From assembly GCA_017965445.1 (NCBI GenBank), contig JAGCPZ010000018.1:1-59946 (forward strand): DNA of 59,946 bases, given 5' to 3'. Below the pieces are notes generated by a model. The model ran no database searches and was not told the DNA's origin. It saw nothing but the letters and a program-made list of their open reading frames with translations. Position numbers and translations under genes: made by a program. The stretch comes from Fibrobacter sp. GTDB lineage: Bacteria; Fibrobacterota; Fibrobacteria; Fibrobacterales; Fibrobacteraceae. Positions 8,343-17,180 of this stretch are shown here, piece after piece; position 1 is the stretch's first letter; each line of letters starts with the position of its first letter.

Positions 8343-10041
8343 TGCAGAAATCGCAAAGGCACTCGCCGCAACCGGAGCTTTTGCCGAAGACGCCGCATTG
8401 AAACTTATTTCCGTGCCGCCTGACACAAGCCACGGAAACTTCACCATTCCATGTTTTTCGCTTGCAAAGACACTCCGCAAGGCGCCAAAGCTTATTGCCG
8501 AAGACCTCGCCGCTCAAGTGAAACTCCCTGCAGGCCTTTCGAAGGTCGAAGCGGTCAACGGTTACTTGAACTTCTTCATCGACCGCAACTACCTCGCCAA
8601 GAAGACGTTGGACGAAATCGCAGCTAAGGGATTGGAATACGGTCACGCCGCCCCGAACGGGAAGGTTGTCTGCATCGACTACAGCTCCCCGAACATCGGC
8701 AAGGAACTCGCCTTCCACCACTTGCGTTCCACAATGATTGGTAACTCGCTTTCCCGCATCTACAAGGCTGCCGGTTACAAAGTCGAACGCATTAACCACC
8801 TCGGCGACTGGGGCACCGCATTCGGAAAGCTCATCGTGATGTATCTCCGTGAAAAGCTCCCGACCGACGACGCAACTCTTGACGCACTCACCGTGAAGGA
8901 ACTCAATATCCTTTACGCCAGTTTTTCCAAGGTTTCTAAAGAAGAACCCGGTCTCGAAGATGAAGCGCGCGCCGCATTCACAAAGCTTGAACAAGGTGAT
9001 GCGTTCTATCGCAAGCTTTGGCTCGCATTCCGCGCAGCAACGCTCAAAGAACTCATGCGCATCTATGACATGATGGGCGTAGGCTTTGACCACTACACTG
9101 GCGAATCATTCTTCGAAGACAAGATTCCGGCGGTACTCGACGAACTCCGTGAAAAGAACTTGATGGTTCGAAGCCAAGAACGCGACGTGGTACTACTCGA
9201 TGAATTCGATTTGAATCCGTGTCTTATTCGCAAGAGCGACGGTTCAACGTTGTACGCAACACGCGACCTTGCCGCTGCAATCTACCGCAAGAAGGAATAC
9301 AACTTCGACAAGTGCCTTTACGTGGTGGACCTTGGACAAGCGCTCCACTTCAAGCAGGTGTTCCACGTGCTCAAGAAAATGGGCCGTGAATGGTACAAGG
9401 ACATGTACCACATTCCGTTCGGCGTGATTCTGCAGCTTGTGGACGGCAAGTGGGAAAAGGGCAAGACCCGCACTGGTACAGCAAGCCTCTTGCGCGACGT
9501 GATTGAAGCCGCCCAGAAGAAGATTCTCGAATTCATCGACGAAAAGAATCCGGGACTCGAGAACAAGGAACTTATCGCACGCCAAATTGGCATCAGCGCC
9601 CTCACCTTCAACGACTTGAAGAACAGCCGCCTAAAAGATGTGCGCTTTGACTGGGACGCCGTCATGAGCTTCGAAGGCGATACGGGTCCGTATGTGCAGA
9701 ACGCCCACGTGCGCCTTTGCAGCATCATGCGCAAGGCAGGCTATACCGTGAACGTTGCTGACGTTGATTACTCTCAACTCACCGATGATGCCGCATACAA
9801 CCTCATCAACTTGCTAGCGAAGAAGGGCGAAAAGATTCTTGGTGCCGTCAAGGACGATGAACCTAGCGTGCTCGCGCAATACGCACTCGAAATTGCCGAA
9901 GCCGCACACAAGTTCATCCACGAAGACCGCGTGCTCGGATCTGCCGAAGAAAAGTCTAGACTCTTCCTTGTGCAATCCACGCAGATTGTGCTCGAGAACG
10001 TTCTCGACTTGCTCGGCCTCTTCCCCATCCGCCAGATGTAG
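8329..10041 (+). CDS. argS: Arginyl-tRNA synthetase
   Basis: ArgRS charges tRNA-Arg with arginine. The start at 8329 gives 570 residues beginning MNSFNAEIAKAL, preceded by GGAG. A longer frame from 8287 would lie wholly inside rsfS and is rejected. Visible parts are the N-terminal Arg-tRNA-synt-N domain, the class I core (SSPNIGKEL, then HHLRSTMIGNSLSRIYKAAG, INHLGDWGTAFGKL), and the C-terminal DALR domain (SFEGDTGPYVQNAHVRLCSI). The HIGH motif is atypical: AFHH stands where most enzymes have HxGH. The KMSK-equivalent region is GKTRTGTASLL. Confidence 0.95.
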   Translation: MNSFNAEIAKALAATGAFAEDAALKLISVPPDTSHGNFTIPCFSLAKTLRKAPKLIAEDLAAQVKLPAGLSKVEAVNGYLNFFIDRNYLAKKTLDEIAAKGLEYGHAAPNGKVVCIDYSSPNIGKELAFHHLRSTMIGNSLSRIYKAAGYKVERINHLGDWGTAFGKLIVMYLREKLPTDDATLDALTVKELNILYASFSKVSKEEPGLEDEARAAFTKLEQGDAFYRKLWLAFRAATLKELMRIYDMMGVGFDHYTGESFFEDKIPAVLDELREKNLMVRSQERDVVLLDEFDLNPCLIRKSDGSTLYATRDLAAAIYRKKEYNFDKCLYVVDLGQALHFKQVFHVLKKMGREWYKDMYHIPFGVILQLVDGKWEKGKTRTGTASLLRDVIEAAQKKILEFIDEKNPGLENKELIARQIGISALTFNDLKNSRLKDVRFDWDAVMSFEGDTGPYVQNAHVRLCSIMRKAGYTVNVADVDYSQLTDDAAYNLINLLAKKGEKILGAVKDDEPSVLAQYALEIAEAAHKFIHEDRVLGSAEEKSRLFLVQSTQIVLENVLDLLGLFPIRQM

Positions 10042-10067
10042 CCCGCAGCCTTTGGCTGCGGAGCAAT

Positions 10068-10210
10068 GAGCCATGAGCCCGGGCCTTCAGCCCTATGAGC
10101 AACGAGTATAAAAAACGAGAGCTTTAAAGCTCTCGTTTTTCATTTATAAAGTTTCTCAAAGCGAAGCGACCTCATAGCTCAAAGGGAGCCTTGGCGACCG
10201 ACCTCATACC
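10068..10210. repeat. Heptad-repeat arrays B flanking a terminator
   Basis: Left of the terminator, minus-strand units CTCATAG, CTCATGG and CTCATTG follow argS, with a GC-rich hairpin insert (GGGC-cttca-GCCC). Right of it, plus-strand units CTCATAG and CTCAAAG lie beyond the 3' end of the minus-strand gene. In both cases the units read antisense to the gene they follow. Confidence 0.6.
10111..10140. terminator. Bidirectional terminator between argS and the FISUMP gene
   Basis: The sequence AAAAACGAGAGCTTT is followed directly by its exact reverse complement, giving T5 on either strand. It serves the convergent genes argS (+) and the minus-strand paralogous-domain gene. Confidence 0.9.
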
Positions 10211-10217
10211 TTTAAAA

Positions 10218-11339
10218 CTAATTCCCGTTGATGCAGCGGACGGAGTAGCCGTTGTTCTTTGCGGTTGCCGGCACGAGCTGACGAACCATCTGATCGCTCA
10301 TGCGGCCCATAGCCCAAAGCCAAATTGTTTCGTTGCGGCCATTCTGGGCACTCCAGAAACCAGCGTATTCGCCCATATCTTCATAGCGAATTGTTGATTT
10401 GCCAAGCACCTTACGATAACCAGATGAGAAAATGGTAAAACCATATTCATCGGTACCGCCACCGCCCTGCCAGCCAGTCGTGGCTTTCATCTTGGTAGCA
10501 AAGTTTCCGCACTTGTCAACGCCATCATAGCAGCCAGTAAGGCCCTTGAGCATGTCGGACCATTCGCGGTCACGCGGCAAGTGCCATCCTTCGGGGCAAG
10601 CCTTACGAGCGCCTTCCAGGTCGTACAAACGACCGCTACGGACGCAGTAGGAATCCTTGTCTTCGTAGCACCAGGAATGTCCCGGAACATCGTAGTTCAC
10701 GTTCTGGGCAAACCATTCGCGGCCTTCCACCTTGATGATTCGATAAACTTGTCCGTCACGCGGGTCCGTAAAGGATGTTGACTTGTCGCGGATTTCAGCG
10801 CGGTGTTCCTGCTCGGCCTTGCGGAATTCCGAGAGCTGTTCACGCTTGAATTTCTGACGGCCTTCAAAATCGGCAACCCAAAGTTTCTGGGCCTGCGGAT
10901 TTGTAAACTTTATACGTAAATCATGGACGTTGAAGAGGTCATTACCGCAAGCCAAATCGACGCCAGCGATATTGATAATCAAGGTTTCTTCACCGAATTG
11001 ACGCGGCTTGTCGAAGAACGAAATCCAAGCTTCCATGGTATTGCGGCAATTGTCATAAAAGCCCTTGCTTTCGACCATCTTTGCAGGAACCGTCATGTTA
11101 CCGGCAACAGAAAAATCGAACTTGTCGTCAAGCACACGGAACGACACCGGCAAAACGCTCTTGTAATGGGTATATTCACCAAACCGGATGTTTCCATCAA
11201 TCTTGGCAGCGGAGTATTCGCCCTGGCCTTCGGCATTAAATATGGCATCCCAAGTTTTGGGAGGAACCGCGAACACCTGTGCAACAGACATCATTAGCAC
11301 AGAAGTAATCCCCAATTTGAACAATTTCATTCGCTCCAT
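10218..11339 (-). CDS. Exported protein with F. succinogenes major paralogous domain (FISUMP)
   Basis: The 373-residue protein has a signal peptide (MKLFKLGITSVLMM, ending QVFA). A central region of unknown fold follows, then a C-terminal domain from about 195 with the FISUMP pattern: VEGREWFAQNVNYD, CYEDKDSYC, RLYDLEGARKACPEGWHLPRDREW, and ending YSVRCI. This domain (TIGR02145) is greatly expanded in F. succinogenes exported proteins; its function is unknown. Cysteine pairs suggest disulfides. The ATG at 11339 has AGGA upstream; the alternative ATG at 11330 gives a more typical MK start with GGAG before it. Confidence 0.9.
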   Translation of the reverse strand: MERMKLFKLGITSVLMMSVAQVFAVPPKTWDAIFNAEGQGEYSAAKIDGNIRFGEYTHYKSVLPVSFRVLDDKFDFSVAGNMTVPAKMVESKGFYDNCRNTMEAWISFFDKPRQFGEETLIINIAGVDLACGNDLFNVHDLRIKFTNPQAQKLWVADFEGRQKFKREQLSEFRKAEQEHRAEIRDKSTSFTDPRDGQVYRIIKVEGREWFAQNVNYDVPGHSWCYEDKDSYCVRSGRLYDLEGARKACPEGWHLPRDREWSDMLKGLTGCYDGVDKCGNFATKMKATTGWQGGGGTDEYGFTIFSSGYRKVLGKSTIRYEDMGEYAGFWSAQNGRNETIWLWAMGRMSDQMVRQLVPATAKNNGYSVRCINGN

Positions 11340-11462
11340 AGAATCATCCTTTTTTATTACTTTCTAGGAATGTTGTATTGTTAGTTATTATTTATCTACA
11401 ATAATACAAAATATTTGAAGGTAAGATTTGGTGAAAAGTCCCATTTTTTTTAATATTGTACT

Positions 11463-12308
11463 ATGTCTATGACTCGTTATATTCTTCAAATCCATTGTCC
11501 CGACCAAAAAGGGCTTATTGCAGGCACTACGCAAGTTCTTGCCAAAGCCGGAGCGAACATCATCGACCTCCAGCAGCATACAGCAAAAGATATCGAAACA
11601 TTTTTTCTTCGTGCCGTATTCGACATCGAATCAGATGGCGTCCCTGAAGTCAGAAGACACCTTGAAACGATTGCCCCGCACTTGCAACTGAACTGGAAAC
11701 TGTTTGACACGTCCAAGACGGAACGCGTCGCCATATTCGTCTCCAAAACGGACCATTGCCTTTACGACCTGCTTCTCAAGCATCGCGATGGCGACCTCCC
11801 CTGCGAATTCAGTTGCATCGTCGGCAACCACCCCGATCTTGGCCCTGTGGGTGGCACCTTCGGCGTCCCGTTCTACTACGTGCCGTCCAACCCCGACAAG
11901 TCGATTCCCGAGAACCGCTTCCGCGAAATCATCGCCGAAACAAAAACCGACACTGTGGTCCTCGCCCGCTACATGCAGATTTTAAGCGAAGCCTTTACCG
12001 AAGAATTCAAGTACCGCATCATCAACATCCACCATGGGTTCCTGCCGGCATTCAAGGGCGCGAAGCCCTACCACCAGGCATGGCACAAGGGTGTAAAGAT
12101 TATCGGCGCAACGGCCCACTTCGCTACCGAAGACCTCGACCAGGGCCCCATTATTTGCCAAGACATCCAACGCGTGCCTGAGACTGCGAGCATCGATGAG
12201 CTCGTGGAACTCGGCAAAGATATCGAAAAACGAACGCTGTCTGCCGCCCTCAAACTGTGGCTGGAACACCGCGTTTTCGTCTATGCAGGCAGAACATTCA
12301 TCCTCTAG
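11463..12308 (+). CDS. purU: Formyltetrahydrofolate deformylase PurU
   Basis: PurU hydrolyses 10-formyl-THF to formate and THF, balancing the one-carbon pool. The 281-residue protein has an N-terminal ACT domain (ILQIHCPDQKGLIAGTTQVL). The C-terminal formyltransferase domain has NIHHGFLPAFKGAKPYHQA, GATAHFATEDLDQGPII and the QD following it, matching the catalytic Asn/His/Asp set. There is no clear Shine-Dalgarno; TAATAT ends 6 nt before the ATG, which may mean a leaderless transcript. It heads a run including pyrE. Confidence 0.95.
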   Translation: MSMTRYILQIHCPDQKGLIAGTTQVLAKAGANIIDLQQHTAKDIETFFLRAVFDIESDGVPEVRRHLETIAPHLQLNWKLFDTSKTERVAIFVSKTDHCLYDLLLKHRDGDLPCEFSCIVGNHPDLGPVGGTFGVPFYYVPSNPDKSIPENRFREIIAETKTDTVVLARYMQILSEAFTEEFKYRIINIHHGFLPAFKGAKPYHQAWHKGVKIIGATAHFATEDLDQGPIICQDIQRVPETASIDELVELGKDIEKRTLSAALKLWLEHRVFVYAGRTFIL

Positions 12309-12317
12309 GAGTAGAAC

Positions 12318-12926
12318 ATGTCCGAAGAAATAAAGAATGAAGTCCCCGCTCAAGAGCCGACCGCAGTGACCGGCAACGAAGTGAAGACCGAAGCTACAGC
12401 CGAAGTCAAACAGACAATTATCACGCCCGATGATGATAAAGAAATCGTCAATCCTTTGACAGGCGAGGTAATTCGTCCCGCAAAACACAAAGAAGAGTCT
12501 TCGAACTCTCCTTACAAGCAGTTCAAGCCCGAAACGTTCGTCAACCCGATGACCGGCGAAGAAGAACAGACCACCATCGGTTCTCAGGTCATCGTCAAAA
12601 AAGACCGCGGACTGGCCTACTACGTCGGATTTGCATTGCTCGTTGTCCTCAGCATGGCATTCTTCTTCATGCCAGGAATCGCGATTACATTCGCCGTAAG
12701 CCGCATTGCTGCTTTGAACACGACTGCAGCATGGGTCTTTAGCGCCATCTTGAGCTTTATCGTCTGGCTTCTCTTCAAGATGAAAATCAAGGGCTTTGAA
12801 AAATCCTTCCATTGGTATTTGGTACTTTGCGTCATCTGCCTGGTCGCCATGTTCGCCATCCAGTTCATCACCGAATACAATATCATCTCTGAAGTTATCG
12901 CCCTCCTCCTCGGAGCAAAAGCTTAG
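12318..12926 (+). CDS. Membrane protein of unknown function
   Basis: Residues 1-95 of this 202-residue protein are acidic and probably disordered, with two similar short motifs (VNPLTGEVIRP and VNPMTGEEEQT). Four hydrophobic segments follow from about 100 (LAYYVGFALLVVLSMAFFF, VFSAILSFIVWLLF, WYLVLCVICLVAMFA, and a C-terminal one), indicating an inner-membrane protein. AGGAG precedes the ATG, and the gene lies 9 bp after purU and 9 bp before pyrE, so it is part of that operon. I do not recognise the family. Confidence 0.75.
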   Translation: MSEEIKNEVPAQEPTAVTGNEVKTEATAEVKQTIITPDDDKEIVNPLTGEVIRPAKHKEESSNSPYKQFKPETFVNPMTGEEEQTTIGSQVIVKKDRGLAYYVGFALLVVLSMAFFFMPGIAITFAVSRIAALNTTAAWVFSAILSFIVWLLFKMKIKGFEKSFHWYLVLCVICLVAMFAIQFITEYNIISEVIALLLGAKA

Positions 12927-12935
12927 GACTTTTCA

Positions 12936-13607
12936 ATGAATAATACTGATACTTTCGTACACTTTCTCGTAGAATCCGGTGCGCTCAAGTTTGGCGACTT
13001 CATTACCAAGAGCGGTCGCGAAACGCCTTACTTTATCAACACCGGAGAGTTCCGCACAGGCGCATCCCTTTCGAAGCTCGCAGAATTCTATGCAGCAGCA
13101 TTTATGAAGCACTTTAACGGCAAGGCTCAGAACCTCTATGGTCCGGCCTACAAGGGAATTCCTCTGTGCGCAGCGACAGCGATGAAGCTTTCGGACCTCT
13201 ACGCCCAGAACCTCACGTTTACATACAACAGAAAAGAAGTCAAGGATCACGGTGAAGGCGGTTCCCTTGTCGGTTACAAGTATTCCGAAAAGACGAACGT
13301 CGTCATCATCGAAGACGTGATTACCGCAGGCACTTCCGTGAACGAGACGATGCAGGCGCTTTCGAAAATCGAAAACGCAAACGTCATCGGACTCCTCATT
13401 TCTGTTGACCGCAAGGAAAAGCTTGAGAACGGCAAGTCCGCACTGCAGACGGTTCAGGATGAATACGGCATCGAAGCCCATTCCATCGTGAACATCAACG
13501 ACATCATCGCGTTCCTCGAAAGCGAAGAAAACCGCAAGGCCATCAATGCTCCCGAAGGAATCCTTGATCGCGTCTATGCATACCGCGAAAAATGGGGCGC
13601 CGTCTAA
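12936..13607 (+). CDS. pyrE: Orotate phosphoribosyltransferase PyrE
   Basis: PyrE joins orotate to PRPP to make OMP in pyrimidine synthesis. The 223-residue protein has the E. coli-type layout: FGDFITKSGRETPYFINTG near the N-terminus, YGPAYKGIPLCAATA, KDHGEGGSLVG (flexible catalytic loop with Lys) and the PRPP-binding motif NVVIIEDVITAGTSV at about 123-137. AGGA lies upstream of the ATG. It is co-directional with the genes on both sides. Confidence 0.96.
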   Translation: MNNTDTFVHFLVESGALKFGDFITKSGRETPYFINTGEFRTGASLSKLAEFYAAAFMKHFNGKAQNLYGPAYKGIPLCAATAMKLSDLYAQNLTFTYNRKEVKDHGEGGSLVGYKYSEKTNVVIIEDVITAGTSVNETMQALSKIENANVIGLLISVDRKEKLENGKSALQTVQDEYGIEAHSIVNINDIIAFLESEENRKAINAPEGILDRVYAYREKWGAV

Positions 13608-13634
13608 CTTTCGCCGTAAAATAAGTCATTGCAA

Positions 13635-14330
13635 ATGATGTTCAAGAAGTCGATACTTTCCATCGGATTTGCAATCTGCATGCTCGTCGGGTGTGCAGAT
13701 TCTTATCATTGGACAGTGAGCCATCCGTTTTACAGCAAGGCGCCCTATGGCGGTATTGCCGTAACCGGTCTCGAGAATGCATTTGTCATCACGCGTTCAT
13801 CTTGGTTCGCCAAACGTTTGGAAATCGATAAGGACAGTATCCAGATTAAAGGAACGCTTCACTGCCGAAGCACTTTCGAAACCGAAATGCGCAAGTCTTA
13901 CGGGAGTCTCCTGGTCCTTCCAGATTCGGTGAACGCAAATTCTCCCGAAGAGAGTCTCAAGCTCGACGAGCGCATTTTCATCAAGGGACGTATTCCCGAA
14001 CAAGGTGTTTCCCTCAAGGATTCCGCTGGAAACGTTCCCCCCGTCATACTCATCTTGCACGAATTTATCATCGGTACTGACTTGAAGCGCGAGAACTTCT
14101 TTGACTACGCCCTTATCCACAACGAGAGCGGCGGCATCCGCAAACCGGACAATGTCAGCGCCATCTTTTCTTATACGCTTTGGGACAACTTAAAGCAGCG
14201 TCCGCTTTTCAGCGCCGTTGATGAAATCCAGCAACCCATAACCACATACAAGCTAAACAACTTGACAAATCTCATACAGATGGCAGTCCAGAAAATCCAA
14301 AAGAACCTTTATGCAGGAGTATCAAAATGA
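13635..14330 (+). CDS. Lipoprotein of unknown function
   Basis: The start at 13635 (or the ATG directly after it) gives a short signal peptide with lipobox LVGC (Cys at about residue 19-20). An in-frame TTG at 13629 is less likely. The mature region (about 210 residues) has no motif I recognise; SLLVLPDSVN and FIKGRIPEQGVSL suggest a beta-rich fold. The stop overlaps the next ATG (ATGA), so the lipoprotein and the following exported barrel-like protein are translationally coupled and probably act together in the outer envelope. Confidence 0.75.
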   Translation: MMFKKSILSIGFAICMLVGCADSYHWTVSHPFYSKAPYGGIAVTGLENAFVITRSSWFAKRLEIDKDSIQIKGTLHCRSTFETEMRKSYGSLLVLPDSVNANSPEESLKLDERIFIKGRIPEQGVSLKDSAGNVPPVILILHEFIIGTDLKRENFFDYALIHNESGGIRKPDNVSAIFSYTLWDNLKQRPLFSAVDEIQQPITTYKLNNLTNLIQMAVQKIQKNLYAGVSK

Positions 14331-15583
14331 AAAAGCTCCTCGCTATTTTAATGGTTCTCGTTGCCTGGGCTAGCGCGTCAGAAGTTTACTTCGACTCGCG
14401 TTTTACGCTTTGGAAAGACGCCACCATCTGGATTTGGGCGCTAGACGGAAATTCCCCCGTGAACGCAAACGAGTTCTGCCTTTCGCTCCGCCGCAATAAC
14501 ACCGGCATCGGGGAACCCAAGTGCAGGCAACTCGGCGAATGGGAACGCGACTCCATTGCCACACGTTATGGGACTTGGCTTTCTAACAACCTTGAAAAAG
14601 GCTTGCCATCCAGTTACTTGCGCGTGAGACACCCCGGCATGGCGGCCAAACTCCAGACACTCGAAGACAACATCGTCCTATTCCTCGCTCCGCAAGGGAA
14701 AAACATTCAAGTCGCCATTTTTGACGAAACGGCACAGGAACCCAAAGCCGCAGGCATCGTCAGGGCAAACAACGACAAAATCGCCCTCAGCGACGACATC
14801 GCCGCCACGTTCTTCGACAAGCGCACCAAACGCCGCCTCACCAAAGAAGAACGACTTAAGCAGCAAACGGAACCCGACGACCTCTACAAAGAAGTGCCCC
14901 ACTTAAAGTTTTGGGCAGGCATGGGCATCGGTTACTCGCAGGCTCATTTTCCGCTCACACCGGACAACTGGACAAGCAGCCACACCAGAAGCCGCGTGAA
15001 AAACTACCGCATCACCAAGGACTCCGTAAGCCTATGGAATTTCATCGAAGACGATGACGCCTTCCTAAGTCTTTACGCAGGCCTCACCTGGCACGGATTT
15101 ATCGGTGTCGAACTCATGTACCGCTATTCCAACCGCGACATGAAAACAGACAAATCCGATACAGTCTATCAGGAACTGGACCATTGGAACTTTGGACAGC
15201 ACGACATCGGGCTCAACGTGCTGTTCTCCATGACGTACCCCATCAACCCATGGCTATCCATCACGCCACTAGCTTTTATCGGATTCCAATACACGTTCTA
15301 CAACGAAGATATCGAACACAAAAGCGATGTGAAGACGCCTTCCAGAGCATACCAGTACCGTGTCAAGTTCGAGGACGTTTACAAGGGAGCCTTGCTTGGA
15401 ATCGGCGGGCAGTTCGTCTTCAAGAAGCATTACGGTGTCGATCTCCGCATGGGACTTTCAAGCCGCGGCAGAGACCTTTACGAAGCCCCCTCCCCTGATG
15501 CAGGCGCCGCCGCCACGACCATCGGAAGATTCACCCTCGATTGCTTTATCAGCCTCGGGTTTGAATACCACTGGACGCTGTAA
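14327..15583 (+). CDS. Exported protein, probable outer-membrane beta-barrel
   Basis: The 418-residue product has a signal peptide (about 1-18, ending WASA). Residues 20-190 are soluble-looking, and from about 195 amphipathic strands follow (LKFWAGMGIGYSQAHF, LSLYAGLTWHGFIGVELMYRY, YGVDLRMGLSSRG), ending in an aromatic strand (SLGFEYHWTL). This is typical of outer-membrane barrels. Coupling by ATGA to the upstream lipoprotein suggests a lipoprotein-barrel pair. No family was recognised. Confidence 0.75.
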   Translation: MKKLLAILMVLVAWASASEVYFDSRFTLWKDATIWIWALDGNSPVNANEFCLSLRRNNTGIGEPKCRQLGEWERDSIATRYGTWLSNNLEKGLPSSYLRVRHPGMAAKLQTLEDNIVLFLAPQGKNIQVAIFDETAQEPKAAGIVRANNDKIALSDDIAATFFDKRTKRRLTKEERLKQQTEPDDLYKEVPHLKFWAGMGIGYSQAHFPLTPDNWTSSHTRSRVKNYRITKDSVSLWNFIEDDDAFLSLYAGLTWHGFIGVELMYRYSNRDMKTDKSDTVYQELDHWNFGQHDIGLNVLFSMTYPINPWLSITPLAFIGFQYTFYNEDIEHKSDVKTPSRAYQYRVKFEDVYKGALLGIGGQFVFKKHYGVDLRMGLSSRGRDLYEAPSPDAGAAATTIGRFTLDCFISLGFEYHWTL

Positions 15584-15604
15584 TTTTCTATCTTTGCCAC
15601 CACT

Positions 15605-16996
15605 ATGAGTGAAGACATTAAAGAAGAAACGAAAGAAAGAGTCAATCCGTTTTTAACACCTGTCAAAATTATCGAGCCAAAGAACAAGCTCCCCGACTAT
15701 ACATTCGACATGCTTCCCGAAGAGCAGAAGGTAATTCTCCGGGAACACGGCTGGACCGAGCTCATGCCCGTACAGCGCAAGTCCATTCCTTACATGCTTG
15801 CCGCCCGCGATATGCTTGTGCAATCGAAGACTGGTTCGGGAAAGACCGGCGCATACGCCCTCCCGCTTCTGCAGGTCATCGTCCGCGACCATCCATATCC
15901 GCAGGCGCTAATTCTTGTGCCGACACGAGAACTCTGCATCCAGGTGCAAGAAGAATTTGAAAAACTTTCGAAGGGCACCGGCATCAAGTCCGTCGCCATT
16001 TTTGGCGGCGTGAACTACGAACCGCAAATCAAGGCGCTCCGCGCAGGTGTCCACGTCATCGTCGCCACTCCGGGCCGCCTCATGGACCACATCCAGCGCG
16101 GCAATGTTGATTTGCTCTCCATCCGCGACCTCGTGCTTGACGAAGCCGACGAAATGCTCTCGATGGGTTTCTACCCCGACATGCAGAAAATACGCAAGTG
16201 CTTGCCGAAGGCCATTTCTTGCACGATGTACAGCGCCACGATTCCGCAGACGGTCAAGAGCCTCGCCCGTGAATTCCAGCGCCCGAGCGCCGAATTTCTT
16301 TCACTCAGCTACGACAAGGTCATCGCGAACAACCTCGAACACCGCTACTACCTCTGCGACGTGATGGAAAAGGATTCCATGACCATCAAGGTTCTGGAAT
16401 ACTACAATCCCGAAAGTTGCATGATTTTCTGCAATTACAAGCGCGATGTGAGCTACCTGGAGCAAGTGCTTTCCGGTTATGGCTTTGAAGTCGGCGCTCT
16501 CAGCGGTGATGTGGCCCAGAGCCTCCGCGAAAAGACGCTCAACGCCTTCCGCGACAAGAAACTCAAGATTCTCATCTGCACGGACGTTGCCGCACGCGGT
16601 ATCGATGTCGATCACGTGACGCACGTTCTCGTCTATGACCACCCTGCCGACCACGAAGTCTATGTGCACCGCAGTGGGCGTACTGCACGTGCTGGCCGCA
16701 GTGGTCTTTGCGTCTCGCTCATCACGCCCGTCGAAGAAATCGAACTCCGCCAGACCGCAGTCGATTTCGGCATCAACTTCATCAAGATGGATCCGCTGAC
16801 AAACGAAGACATTGCGAAGAAGGTAAGCGAACGCACCCGAGTCCGCCTCGAAGAAGTCCGCAAGCACTTCGGTGGCCAGAAGGCAACGGAACGCATCAGC
16901 CGCATGCTCCCGCTTGTGAAGGATCTCGCAAACGGCACCACCGACGACCAGATGCTACTCGCGTACCTGTTAGATAAATTTGCATGGAGGAAGTGA
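15605..16996 (+). CDS. DEAD-box RNA helicase
   Basis: The 463-residue protein has a full set of DEAD-box motifs: Q-motif region (GWTELMPVQRKSIP), motif I SKTGSGKTG, Ia PTRELCIQ, Ib TPGRLMD, motif II DEADEML, motif III SAT, and in the second RecA domain ICTDVAARGIDV and HRSGRTARAGRSG. Such proteins unwind RNA in ribosome assembly, mRNA turnover or cold adaptation. The C-terminal tail after the core is about 90 residues and resembles neither the DbpA nor the CsdA RNA-binding domain obviously. TATCTTTG at 15589-15596 lies 8 nt before the ATG. Confidence 0.93.
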   Translation: MSEDIKEETKERVNPFLTPVKIIEPKNKLPDYTFDMLPEEQKVILREHGWTELMPVQRKSIPYMLAARDMLVQSKTGSGKTGAYALPLLQVIVRDHPYPQALILVPTRELCIQVQEEFEKLSKGTGIKSVAIFGGVNYEPQIKALRAGVHVIVATPGRLMDHIQRGNVDLLSIRDLVLDEADEMLSMGFYPDMQKIRKCLPKAISCTMYSATIPQTVKSLAREFQRPSAEFLSLSYDKVIANNLEHRYYLCDVMEKDSMTIKVLEYYNPESCMIFCNYKRDVSYLEQVLSGYGFEVGALSGDVAQSLREKTLNAFRDKKLKILICTDVAARGIDVDHVTHVLVYDHPADHEVYVHRSGRTARAGRSGLCVSLITPVEEIELRQTAVDFGINFIKMDPLTNEDIAKKVSERTRVRLEEVRKHFGGQKATERISRMLPLVKDLANGTTDDQMLLAYLLDKFAWRK

Positions 16997-16999
16997 TTT

Positions 17000-17180
17000 A
17001 GACGAAAGAACGCCTGCTGCGGCAGGCTATAGACGAAAGACGAGAGATATAATTTGGCGGCGCAGCCGCGATTATAAAACTTCCTACCGCCTACTTCCTA
17101 CTTCTAACTTTTAAACCTCAAAGCGAGCAACGCGAGCGACCTCAGACCCCAAAGCGCGAAGCGCGAGCTCAAAACCTCAA
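17000..17180. repeat. Heptad-repeat array C
   Basis: Units CTTCCTA, CCGCCTA, CTTCCTA, CTTCTAA and CTTTTAA run without gaps at 17080-17114. CTCAAAG- and CTCAAAA-type units with GC hairpin inserts (GCGC-gaa-GCGC) then reach the map ATG. The first part (17010-17050) carries AGACGAA-type units in the other direction, following the helicase gene. Confidence 0.7.
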
